8,394 nucleotides of DNA from Cyclobacteriaceae bacterium (GCA_019751475.1 JAIENH010000716.1:1-8394), one strand, 5' to 3'; counted from the stretch's first letter, positions 1 to 7,482 are shown. Made by a program: numbers and translations. Notes: generated by a model not told the origin, from the sequence alone.

Positions 1-52
1 AGTCATCAACGAAAACGGTAGCATTCAGGTCAAAAAAATCATAAAACAGTAG
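1..52 (+). CDS. C-terminal end of a protein with a T9SS type A sorting domain (partial)
   Basis: Reading from base 2, the frame is open from the window edge to a TAG at 50-52 and gives VINENGSIQVKKIIKQ. This matches the last strand of the C-terminal domain (TIGR04183 type) that sends proteins through the type IX secretion system of Bacteroidota: a 'YxVKV..G....KKIIKQ' beta-hairpin ending in basic residues one step before the stop. The rest of the protein lies outside the window, so its function is unknown; such proteins are secreted or surface-attached enzymes and adhesins. It converges with the ABC ATPase gene, with 27 bases between the two stops and no obvious terminator hairpin. The call rests on only 16 residues. 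The alternative is that this is non-coding and the leftward ABC operon continues: a minus-strand ATG at base 6 or 24 would be open to the edge. Confidence 0.6.
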   Translation, partial: VINENGSIQVKKIIKQ

Positions 53-79
53 CCAACATTTTCAAATTAACACATCGAC

Positions 80-1000
80 TCATTGTTTCATCAGTTTCAT
101 AAACGAATCCTCAATAGTCGGCTCCGTTCGTTTCAACTGCACATCCACAATTCCTTTCTGCTTCAAAGCCGTTTCTATTTCTGCCACTGACTGCCCATCG
201 TTGTGAAAAATCACATGATGTTCCTGCCCAAACGGGTAGCACGAAAACACTTTGTCCATCGATTTCAATTCTTTCATCAGCGCATACATGTCGCTGGCGC
301 GCGCGGACCACAGCGGCTTGCCCAGTTTGTTCATGATGCTCATGGGCGTATCAATGCCCAACAAACTTCCCTGCTGAATCAACGCCACGCGGTCGCACAA
401 GCTTGCCTCATCCATATAAGGCGTTGACACTACGATGGTGATGTTTTGCTTTTGCAGTTGCCGCAGCAACTCCCAAAACTCTTGTCGCGATACGGCATCT
501 ACACCTGTAGTCGGCTCATCCAAAAACAATACGGATGGTTTGTGAATCAGCGCACAGCACAGCGCCAGCTTCTGTTTCATCCCACCCGAGAGCGCACCCG
601 CCTTGCGATGTTTAAATTTTTCTATCTGGATGTAGATGTCTTTTACCAACTCATAATTCTCTTCGATGGTCGTGTCAAAGAGCGTAGCGAAGAACGAAAG
701 GTTCTCCTGCACCGACAAATCTTGGTACAACGAAAAGCGCCCTGGCATGTAACCCACCTGCTTGCGAATGGCTTTGAAATCTTTCACCACATCAAAACCA
801 TCCACGCTGGCCGTGCCACTGTCGGCAATCATCAGCGTAGTGAGAATACGAAACAGCGTAGTCTTGCCCGCCCCATCCGGCCCAATCAACCCAAACAATT
901 CACCCTGCTCCACATCAAAAGAAATTTCCTTCAATGCTTGCACCGAAGCCTTGTTGGCCTTGAAAGACTTTTGTACGCTGTTGACAATTACTGACTTCAT
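80..1000 (-). CDS. ABC exporter ATP-binding protein (DrrA/YbhF type) with degenerate Q- and H-loops
   Basis: This is a cytoplasmic nucleotide-binding subunit of an ABC-2-type exporter, 306 aa. The ABC domain covers about residues 1-225. Walker A is GPDGAGKTT (40-48), the signature is LSGGMKQK (137-144), and Walker B plus D-loop is VLFLDEPTTGVD (157-168). Two usual catalytic residues are missing. The Q-loop reads YMPGRFS (84-90), with Gly87 where Gln is normal. The switch region reads STPYMDEA (192-199), with Pro194 where His is normal. This is the pattern of the weaker half of a tandem or heterodimeric ATPase pair (YbhF-like). Residues from about 225 to the end form a typical C-terminal extension (the ending 'EPTIEDSFMKLMKQ' fits). 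It is the last gene of the TetR-TolC-HlyD operon, 49 bases after HlyD. No permease or partner ATPase follows within the window. The start ATG at 1000 puts the first beta strand at the usual position. Confidence 0.93.
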   Translation of the reverse strand: MKSVIVNSVQKSFKANKASVQALKEISFDVEQGELFGLIGPDGAGKTTLFRILTTLMIADSGTASVDGFDVVKDFKAIRKQVGYMPGRFSLYQDLSVQENLSFFATLFDTTIEENYELVKDIYIQIEKFKHRKAGALSGGMKQKLALCCALIHKPSVLFLDEPTTGVDAVSRQEFWELLRQLQKQNITIVVSTPYMDEASLCDRVALIQQGSLLGIDTPMSIMNKLGKPLWSARASDMYALMKELKSMDKVFSCYPFGQEHHVIFHNDGQSVAEIETALKQKGIVDVQLKRTEPTIEDSFMKLMKQ

Positions 1001-1070
1001 TTAGTAAGTTGACAGTTGACAAACTTCAATTGACAATACACGAGCGTTGTCAATTGCTTTTTGTCAATTG
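981..1070. repeat. Heptad-phased TTGACA/TGTCAA repeat cluster between HlyD and ATPase genes
   Basis: TTGACA starts at 981, 1009, 1016 and 1030, so the steps are 28, 7 and 14 bases, all multiples of seven. The inverted form TTGTCAA starts at 1047 and 1061, again 14 apart. The cluster covers the first codons of the ATPase gene, the whole 49-bp spacer and the last codons of HlyD, where copies encode part of the QLTKSN tail. On the minus strand AGCAATTGACAA occurs twice in tandem. The pattern fits a decayed heptanucleotide tandem repeat (TTGACAA/TTGACAG), part of which lies in inverted orientation. The function is unknown. The phasing is seen directly; its origin by slippage is inference. Confidence 0.6.
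1027..1056 (-). other. Perfect 10-bp inverted repeat (hairpin) at the HlyD/ATPase junction
   Basis: CAATTGACAA (1027-1036) and TTGTCAATTG (1047-1056) are exact reverse complements around a 10-base loop. In the operon mRNA the stem would include the HlyD stop codon (1050-1052) and end 27 bases before the ATPase start. It is AT-rich and has no following U-run, so it is a poor intrinsic terminator. It could be an RNA-processing or mRNA-stability element, or simply a by-product of the local TTGACAA repeats. Confidence 0.5.
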
Positions 1071-1976
1071 CTCATTGAGTTTAACATCGCCATACATCCC
1101 TAACTTCAAATAGCCATCATTCTTCACGGTAATCTTCACGGCATACACCAGGTTGGCACGCTCTTCTTTTGTTTGAATGGTTTTCGGAGTAAACTCCGCC
1201 TTGTCCGAAATCCAGGCAATGGTGCCGGGGTAGCTCTTCAAACCTTTGCCATCATCCACCAACACCTCCACCGACTGACCCAACTTCACTTGAGGCAATT
1301 GATTTCCCGTGAGGTACGCGCGTAGCGTCATCGTCTCGAGGTTCGCAATTTTGTACAACGCCTTGCCCGGAGCAGTCACTTCATCTTTCTCCACGTATTT
1401 GGTAAGCACCGTTCCCGAAAGTGGGTTCACAATTTTTGATTTCTCCAGTTGGTCTTGCACCTGGTCAAGCTGTGCTTGCAATGGCAGCGTTTCACTTTGT
1501 ATCGACTGCGTTGATACAGTCAGTGACGATTGGGTGGCGTCATACTGGCGCTGCAGTACATCTAGTTGTGAAGTGATGTCATCCAACTGCTTTTTTGTTG
1601 CGGCATCATCCTTCAGCAAACTTTCAATCCGCTTCTTCTCGCGTGTGGTAGTCTCAATTTGCTCGCGCAATGCGGCCAGTTGAACGGGCACATTGGGCTT
1701 CCGCGCAATCACAGCCCGAATGCTGTATTGCAACTGCTTTTTGCGCAAGTAGAGTTGCGTGGTGTCAATGAGGCCAACTACTTTCTTCGCTTCCAGGGCC
1801 GCGCCCTCCTCTACATCGAAGGCCAAGAGTTTTCCCGCGGCTTCTGCCGAAACGATCACTTCCTCCGCTTCAAAGTTTCCAGAAGCGTCAACATCACCAT
1901 TGGTGCCGGTGCAGGCCCACAAGCCGGTGATTAAAAGGAGCAGAATGTTAGATAGTTTGTTCATATTATTTTTCAT
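1050..1976 (-). CDS. HlyD/YbhG-type membrane-fusion lipoprotein of an ABC efflux system
   Basis: This periplasmic adaptor would link an inner-membrane ABC transporter to the TolC-like channel encoded just upstream; 308 aa. It has a lipoprotein signal peptide with lipobox LWAC and lipidated Cys22. The first half of the lipoyl/barrel-sandwich domain is at about 35-70 (VSAEAAGKLLAFDVEEG). A long coiled coil rich in Gln, Lys and Glu spans about 75-180. The second lipoyl half starts at IVNPLSGTV (182-190), and a beta-barrel follows from about 215. The segment AEFTPKTIQTKEERANLVYAV (260-280) is the family signature of YbhG-like adaptors. The first ATG (1976) overlaps the TolC stop by 11 bases. A second in-frame ATG at 1964 (Met5) lies just after that stop and gives an equally good signal peptide, so the exact start is open. 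The last residues are encoded by a TTGACAA repeat, so the C-terminus may be variable. Confidence 0.92.
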   Translation of the reverse strand: MKNNMNKLSNILLLLITGLWACTGTNGDVDASGNFEAEEVIVSAEAAGKLLAFDVEEGAALEAKKVVGLIDTTQLYLRKKQLQYSIRAVIARKPNVPVQLAALREQIETTTREKKRIESLLKDDAATKKQLDDITSQLDVLQRQYDATQSSLTVSTQSIQSETLPLQAQLDQVQDQLEKSKIVNPLSGTVLTKYVEKDEVTAPGKALYKIANLETMTLRAYLTGNQLPQVKLGQSVEVLVDDGKGLKSYPGTIAWISDKAEFTPKTIQTKEERANLVYAVKITVKNDGYLKLGMYGDVKLNEQLTKSN

Positions 1977-3228
1977 TTCCGGTGGTGATCTGATACGTGT
2001 ATTGGGTCATCAATAATTGAATGCGGTGGAGCGACTGATTCTGCCGCGCCTGATCTTCGGCATTCAACTCACGCAAGTAATCGTTCGCAGTGATTACACC
2101 ATTGTCAAGCTGTGCCTTGGCTGTATTTTTTATCCGGGTGCGCAGGTCAATCAGTTTTTGATCTACGGCAAGCAAGTCCGTGAGCTTGCTCATCTCATGA
2201 TCTTGCTGACGCGTAGCGAGGCGCGTGTTAAACAAAAACGTTTCGCGTTGCAGCCCCACCGACTGCACATTCACATCAAGCAATTGCTTGTCGCGATTGG
2301 TATTATAAAAACCACCGAGGTTCCAACTGAACCGTAAACCACCGATGTAGTAGGTTTCAAATTCATTTTTCAACACGTTGAGGCCGGGCCGCCCGTACCC
2401 ACCTTGCAGAAAAAAGCCCACGCGGGGTGACACGCGCGAAGTGAGGAGTTGATGTTGCGCTGCAAGGATTTGACTTTGATAGGAAAAAACATTTAGCTCA
2501 GGGCGTACCACAGGTGCATTGACATCAATCGTCACCTCCACCGGGCGCTGCAGTCGTGCTTGCTCGCTAAGCGATTGATTGATGAAGAGTCCGAGCATGT
2601 CCAGGAAAGCCTGGCGATTGGCGCGCAATTCTATCATACGCTGCTCTGTCTTTAGTAATTCCGCTTCCAAAATGTCAGCATTGGTGCGAAAGGCCACTCC
2701 ATTTCGAATAGCTGACTCCATGCGCTCAAGGCTTGCCTGAAGATCTTTGCGCACCAAGTCAACCTGCGTGCGCTGCTCGTCAATCAGCAATACGCCAAAA
2801 AACAATTGATGGATACGCTCTTTGATTTTGTACAATTCCACTTCCAGCTTTTGATCTTCCGCCTGGGCGTTTGACTCGGTGATGGCATTTTGCTTTTTCG
2901 CAGTGCCACCATCATAGATAGTTTGGTTGATGTCTGCGTAAATTTTATACTGATCTTTCGACAATGGCTGGATAGAAAAGCCAGGCGCTTCGATCGGCAC
3001 GCGTGTTACTTCTGATTGATACGTGGCTTGGGCATTGACGCTGACCTGCGGAAGAAATCCGCTCTGCGCATTGGCAATCGTAAACTCTTTGCTTTTGGCA
3101 ATCAACCCCTTCTGGCGAACCATCGGGTAGTTTTGCCGGGCCAGCTCGTAGCATTGTTGCAGCGTGAGTTCTTGCGCATGCACGGATGCTATCGCACTGA
3201 ACGCAAGTAGTAAAACAAAAGACTTCAT
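1966..3228 (-). CDS. TolC-family outer-membrane efflux protein
   Basis: This is an outer-membrane exit duct, expected to work as a trimer with the HlyD adaptor; 420 aa, slightly short but within range for Bacteroidota TolC homologues. It has a Sec signal peptide, MKSFVLLLAFSAIASVHA, with probable cleavage after Ala18. The mature protein opens with LTLQQCYELARQNYP, the usual start of the first OEP repeat. Long amphipathic helices with the typical 'NGV..R.NADILEAELLK' segment follow in the middle. The second-repeat counterpart NGVITANDYLRELNAEDQ begins near residue 376, close to the C-terminus. The gene's ATG overlaps the TetR stop as ATGA (3225-3228), and its 3' end overlaps the HlyD gene, so the three are translationally coupled. 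The family is clear; the exported compound is unknown. Confidence 0.93.
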   Translation of the reverse strand: MKSFVLLLAFSAIASVHAQELTLQQCYELARQNYPMVRQKGLIAKSKEFTIANAQSGFLPQVSVNAQATYQSEVTRVPIEAPGFSIQPLSKDQYKIYADINQTIYDGGTAKKQNAITESNAQAEDQKLEVELYKIKERIHQLFFGVLLIDEQRTQVDLVRKDLQASLERMESAIRNGVAFRTNADILEAELLKTEQRMIELRANRQAFLDMLGLFINQSLSEQARLQRPVEVTIDVNAPVVRPELNVFSYQSQILAAQHQLLTSRVSPRVGFFLQGGYGRPGLNVLKNEFETYYIGGLRFSWNLGGFYNTNRDKQLLDVNVQSVGLQRETFLFNTRLATRQQDHEMSKLTDLLAVDQKLIDLRTRIKNTAKAQLDNGVITANDYLRELNAEDQARQNQSLHRIQLLMTQYTYQITTGNEK

Positions 3229-3842
3229 ACCGATACTTTTATGGCGTGAATGATAAATTCATAGACTTCCTTTTTCCGTCTCTCCTGCATTTCAAAATAC
3301 TTCGACTCGTCTAGCTGCATCATGGTCTTGATAATGGGCTTGGCCACAAACGGATACATGCACAACGACATAATATTGATGACAAGCTGCCGTCCTTCGA
3401 TGGGGCGAATTCTTCCTGCACGCACTTCTGCCTGTACTTGTCCTTCGAATTGCTCTAAGAAAATGCGCGGGTTAAGCCCAAGTTTTTGTCCGTACTCGAT
3501 GAGCCGCTCCGGATGCTGTGCCACTTCCATGAGAATAAACCTGGGCAGGTCGGGGTGCTGACTGATGGTGCTGATCTCATGGTCTACCATCTTCTCAATC
3601 TTTTCAAACAGCGGACTGTCCGTCTCGAAGATGATGAAGAGCCCTTTGAAGAATTCGCTAAAGCGCCTTTCAAAAATGAGGTTGAAAATGGTTTGCTTGT
3701 CGCGGTAGTAGTAGTGGAGCAGTGCCCGGTTCATTCCCGCCTCTTTTGCAATCTCCTCCGTGCGGGTGGCAGCAAATCCCTTACGGGTAAAAACCCGCAT
3801 GGCCGCATCCAAAATCACGCTTTCTGTAGGTTTTTGCTTCAC
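3225..3842 (-). CDS. TetR/AcrR-family transcriptional repressor of the efflux operon
   Basis: This is a ligand-responsive DNA-binding repressor, first gene of the operon and probably autoregulated. The N-terminal HTH is clear: AAMRVFTRKGFAATRTEEIA, then KEAGMNRALLHYYYRDKQTIFNLIFERRF, with the LLHYYYRDK recognition-helix end typical of the family. The rest is an all-helical ligand domain. The start is uncertain because no ATG precedes the HTH. The longest frame begins at TTG 3872 (215 aa, MFNKIVNIAP added), and the next candidate is GTG 3842 (205 aa, beginning MKQKPTESVILDAA). I prefer the GTG because it puts the protein start just before helix 1, as in most relatives, and leaves the 3853-3868 palindrome outside the gene as a candidate operator. 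Neither start has a good ribosome-binding site, as is normal in this phylum. The stop overlaps the TolC start. Confidence 0.92.
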   Translation of the reverse strand: MKQKPTESVILDAAMRVFTRKGFAATRTEEIAKEAGMNRALLHYYYRDKQTIFNLIFERRFSEFFKGLFIIFETDSPLFEKIEKMVDHEISTISQHPDLPRFILMEVAQHPERLIEYGQKLGLNPRIFLEQFEGQVQAEVRAGRIRPIEGRQLVINIMSLCMYPFVAKPIIKTMMQLDESKYFEMQERRKKEVYEFIIHAIKVSV

Positions 3843-3852
3843 GGGCGCAATA

Positions 3853-3868
3853 TTAACAATTTTGTTAA
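3853..3868. promoter_or_regulatory. Candidate TetR operator: 16-bp palindrome
   Basis: TTAACAATTTTGTTAA consists of two exact 7-base inverted arms around a TT centre. It lies 11-26 bases upstream of the preferred GTG start of the repressor gene, where a self-repressing TetR protein would bind. On the minus strand TAATATTG (3848-3855), a one-mismatch match to the Bacteroidota -7 box TAnnTTTG, touches it. If the TTG at 3872 were the true start, the palindrome would be inside the coding region, which would weaken this call. Its binding by the neighbouring TetR is inferred from position only. Confidence 0.45.
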
Positions 3869-3943
3869 ACAACCGTGATAATAACTGTAAATTTTTTTAG
3901 CTACCACCACCGAGACGCATCTCTACCAGTGGATGAATGCGGA

Positions 3944-3968
3944 GATACTAATGTTAGAGTATCATTAG
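3944..3968. repeat. Two overlapping small inverted repeats in the AraC/TetR gap
   Basis: GATACT (3944-3949) pairs with AGTATC (3958-3963) around 8 bases. CTAATG (3948-3953) pairs with CATTAG (3963-3968) around 9 bases. The two pairings share bases, so they are mutually exclusive hairpins. They lie in the 167-bp non-coding gap (3873-4039) between the end of the AraC gene and the start of the TetR gene. They could form a weak transcript end for araC or a regulator site, but there is no GC-rich stem or U-run. The rest of this gap shows nothing recognisable. Confidence 0.25.
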
Positions 3969-4039
3969 CTGTATGCTATTGGCACTTCCTCTGACGCGAA
4001 TAGTGAAGCCGTGGCCTGGCACTATCAGTCCACGTTATA

Positions 4040-4936
4040 TCAATTCACTGAGCTACGGTACTCCAGCGGAGCCATGCCAACATGTTGCTTGAAGGTGCGG
4101 GTGAAGTGCTGTGGATATTTGAAACCCAGCTCATATGCAATTTCACTCACAGACTTGTTCACATCAAAGATTTTTTCTTTCGCCACGTCAATCAGCTTCA
4201 GGTGAATGTACTCGTTTGCTGATTTGCCGGTTTCCTTTTTGATAAGATCGCCAAAATAATTCGCAGACAAATGAAGCTGATCGGCACAATACGCGACAGA
4301 TAACAATCCTACTTCTTGAGGTTTTTCTGAACGAAAAAAATCATTGAGTAGATTCTCAAATCGTTCAAGCACACCTTTGTTTGCATGGTCGCGTGTGATG
4401 AATTGCCGATCGTAGAACCGAACGCAATAGTTCAAAAACAATTCGATGGTTGATGCAATCAAGGCCTTGCTATGCTTATCCACTCCATGTTCAAGCTCAA
4501 ATTTTATTTTTGAGAAACAATCGAGAATGATTTGCCGCTCACGCTCTGACAAATGAAGGGCTTCATTGGCGGTGTAGGAGAAAAAGGAGTAATCGTTCAT
4601 GTGACGACCGAGGGAAGTTCCATGGATGAAATCAGGATGAAATACCAGTGCAAGCCCATGCGGTTGATAATACTCTGCACCGTGCGAGCCTATCACCTGG
4701 CCGGGCGCAAGAAATACAAGCGTGCCTTCTTCATAATCATACTTGCTGATGCCATACTTCAGATCCCCACATTTAACCTCCTTCAAAAACACCACATAAA
4801 ACCCATAACTCATCCGCCTGAGTTTTCGCGGAGCTGCTTTTGAAAGATCGACTACACTGACAAGCGGGTGCAGCGTTTGATTTCTGTTGAATGCATTGTA
4901 TTGACTGACGGTGCCAAACGTTAATATCTCTTCCAT
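4040..4936 (-). CDS. AraC-family transcriptional regulator
   Basis: This cytoplasmic DNA-binding regulator has 298 aa, the standard AraC length. Residues from about 20 to 120 form a cupin-like ligand-sensing half, with the typical segment EEGTLVFLAPGQV (69-81). The C-terminal AraC/XylS domain has two HTH units. The first is near 211-235 (LLSVAYCADQLHLSANYFGDL). The second is near 262-285 (SVSEIAYELGFKYPQHFTRTF), followed by KQHVGMAPLEYR, the classic family ending (F...G.SP..YR). It is transcribed divergently from the aldo/keto reductase operon across a shared 170-bp region, which makes it the likely activator of that operon. The inducer is unknown. It is separated from the TetR operon, which it follows on the same strand in reverse order, by a gap too long for tight coupling. 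The start ATG at 4936 lies 20 bases downstream of a TAnnTTTG box. Confidence 0.93.
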   Translation of the reverse strand: MEEILTFGTVSQYNAFNRNQTLHPLVSVVDLSKAAPRKLRRMSYGFYVVFLKEVKCGDLKYGISKYDYEEGTLVFLAPGQVIGSHGAEYYQPHGLALVFHPDFIHGTSLGRHMNDYSFFSYTANEALHLSERERQIILDCFSKIKFELEHGVDKHSKALIASTIELFLNYCVRFYDRQFITRDHANKGVLERFENLLNDFFRSEKPQEVGLLSVAYCADQLHLSANYFGDLIKKETGKSANEYIHLKLIDVAKEKIFDVNKSVSEIAYELGFKYPQHFTRTFKQHVGMAPLEYRSSVN

Positions 4937-6090
<1,154 letters not shown>

Positions 6091-6138
6091 AAATAGACTA
6101 TATCAAAGAAGGAAACATTAAACGCACTCTTCAACACG

Positions 6139-6609
6139 ATGAAAAAATTGATACTCGCACTTTGTATGGCGATCATGACGATGGTGTCATCTTACGCCCA
6201 AAACACCTCTGCGCCAGCATTTACGAAAGAGGAACAGGAACTTGTGAATCTTTCAGTAGACAAATGGCAATGGATGGCAGACAAGAACGTAGAAAAGCTG
6301 GCTGCGCTGTTCCACGACAAGTCGAAATTTGTGCACATGAGTGGTACGTGGAAAAAAGATGAAGAACTGGAGATCATTAAAACAGGAAGCATCTGGTATA
6401 AAAAAGCCACCATTCATGATACGGCAGTAGAACTTGTTGGAAAAACAGCTATTGTCTGGAATCGCATTACGCTTGAATCTGTAGTGAGGGGAAGTGATGC
6501 AAAGATTGAATTTACGGTAACAGAAGTGTATCAAAAGGAAGGTAAAACCTGGAAAATGCTGGCCCTTACGTTTAGCAGCGTGCGCGATACCCACGTGATC
6601 AAGCATTAA
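6139..6609 (+). CDS. Exported NTF2-like / DUF4440 (SnoaL-type) small protein
   Basis: A small alpha+beta cone-fold protein of 156 aa. A Sec signal peptide, MKKLILALCMAIMTMVSSYA, is followed by Q21, so the mature protein is periplasmic. The mature part shows the DUF4440/NTF2 pattern. An N-terminal helix contains LVNLSVDKWQWMADKNVEKLAALF (35-58, cited for position). The strand KFVHMSGTW (63-71) follows, then a helix with ELEIIKTG, and then the paired strands AIVWNRITLES and FTVTEVYQKEGKTWKMLALTFSSV. Members bind small ligands or act as isomerases, cyclases or lyases; many have no known activity. It is 12 bases upstream of the next gene and clearly co-transcribed with it, so it probably handles the same compound. 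The fold is fairly sure; the function is not. Confidence 0.82.
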   Translation: MKKLILALCMAIMTMVSSYAQNTSAPAFTKEEQELVNLSVDKWQWMADKNVEKLAALFHDKSKFVHMSGTWKKDEELEIIKTGSIWYKKATIHDTAVELVGKTAIVWNRITLESVVRGSDAKIEFTVTEVYQKEGKTWKMLALTFSSVRDTHVIKH

Positions 6610-6621
6610 AGAATTCAATCT

Positions 6622-7368
6622 ATGGCCATACGAAAGACTTGTTTCTTGACAATGTTTTCATTGCTTATGATTTTAAGTGGTCAAAATGTAACTGCTCAGA
6701 GTAAGTCTGAAGTAAACCAAACGCTTACTGAAAAACAACGCACGATAATCTTAATCTCGGCATTCACCGCAAAAGGTGATTTACAAAAACTCAAGCAAGC
6801 CCTTTACATGGCCCTGGATGCCGGGCTTACGATCAATGAATGCAAGGAAGTGTTGGTGCATGTGTACGCTTACTGTGGGTTTCCAAGAAGCATACAAGGA
6901 CTCAATACATTAATGGCAGTGCTTGACGAACGAAAAGCAAAAAGCATTGAAGATAGCATTGGGCGAGATGCCACTCCCATCAACGACACCAATAAATACG
7001 AAACGGGGTGGAAGAATCTGGCAAAACTTAATGGTACACCTGTAGACGGACCGATTGAAAAACCGACCCGTGGTTATGGTGCTTTTAGTCCAGAGATCGA
7101 TCGGTTTTTAAAAGAGCATTTATTCGCAGACCTTTTTTCAAGAGACGTTATCACGTTTGCCGAGCGCGAATTGGCAACTGTTTCGGTGCTTATCACTCTC
7201 GGCAGCGGAGTGGAGCCCATGCTTAGCACGCATTTGGGTTTAGCGATGAAACAAGGACTGACAAAGAATCAAATGGAAGAAGTATTTACGTTGATTGAAA
7301 AGTCAGTAAGCAAGGCAAATGCTGAAGTTGCCAGAAAAGTATTTGCAGAAATGTCATCTCGAAACTAA
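6622..7368 (+). CDS. Exported double-domain carboxymuconolactone decarboxylase-like (AhpD-fold) protein
   Basis: 248 aa. An N-terminal Sec signal (residues 1 to about 26, ending NVTA|QS) is followed by two CMD/AhpD-fold helical repeats. The first is at about 30-105 (LYMALDAGLTINECKEVL, then HVYAYCGFPRSIQGLNTL at 80-97). The second is at about 155-245 (FAERELATVSVLITLGSG, then HLGLAMKQGLTKNQMEEVF). The two are joined by a linker containing the GAFSPEIDRFLKEHLFADLF segment. The CxxC peroxidase motif of AhpD is absent: the mature protein has only Cys74 and Cys85, eleven residues apart, both in the first repeat. True gamma-carboxymuconolactone decarboxylase (PcaC) is cytoplasmic and single-domain, and no other protocatechuate gene is present, so the name denotes the fold rather than the reaction. 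It starts 12 bases after the DUF4440 gene and precedes the IorAB-type genes. A redox or ligand-handling role in the periplasm is inference. Confidence 0.88.
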   Translation: MAIRKTCFLTMFSLLMILSGQNVTAQSKSEVNQTLTEKQRTIILISAFTAKGDLQKLKQALYMALDAGLTINECKEVLVHVYAYCGFPRSIQGLNTLMAVLDERKAKSIEDSIGRDATPINDTNKYETGWKNLAKLNGTPVDGPIEKPTRGYGAFSPEIDRFLKEHLFADLFSRDVITFAERELATVSVLITLGSGVEPMLSTHLGLAMKQGLTKNQMEEVFTLIEKSVSKANAEVARKVFAEMSSRN

Positions 7369-7482
7369 CCATTCTATGAAAAAATTAACATTGGAAATTA
7401 CGATGGTTCACGCGGTATTTGAAAATCGCAATTTATTTGATGCATTCTTTTCGTAACTTTTGATAATTAAACACGGACATTC
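7369..7482 (+). promoter_or_regulatory. 114-bp spacer before the IorA-type gene; possible internal promoter
   Basis: This is the largest spacer inside the rightward gene series. TAACTTTTG (7455-7463) resembles the TAnnTTTG box with one extra base, and TTTG occurs at 7437-7440, but the 14-base spacing is shorter than usual. An internal promoter is therefore possible but weak. A 15-codon reading frame (7376-7423, MKKINIGNYDGSRGI) starts close behind the previous stop; I do not call it a gene. Confidence 0.25.

Noticed and set aside
1..24. Minus-strand ATG at 24 (MLPFSLMT) or at 6 as the start of a second ATPase or permease
   Set aside because: Too few codons to recognise anything, and the opposite strand gives a convincing T9SS-like tail. 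It is kept only as the alternative that would overturn the missing-permease finding.
446..994. 182-codon plus-strand open frame opposite the ABC ATPase gene
   Set aside because: It lies wholly antisense to a gene with intact Walker and signature motifs, and its translation has no recognisable domain. It is a shadow frame.
1027..1056. Hairpin considered as an intrinsic terminator between HlyD and ATPase genes
   Set aside because: The stem is AT-rich, includes the HlyD stop codon and is not followed by a T-run on the transcribed strand. Termination there would also cut off the ATPase of the same operon.
3486..3878. 130-codon plus-strand open frame opposite the TetR gene
   Set aside because: Antisense to a clear HTH repressor, low-complexity translation, no family resemblance.
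6622..7368. Assignment of the CMD-like gene to protocatechuate degradation (pcaC)
   Set aside because: It has a signal peptide and two repeats, and no pca neighbours are present. The fold matches but the pathway does not.
7376..7423. Tiny frame MKKINIGNYDGSRGI right after the CMD-like gene
   Set aside because: Fifteen codons with no ribosome-binding site and no second line of support. It is more likely part of an ordinary spacer.
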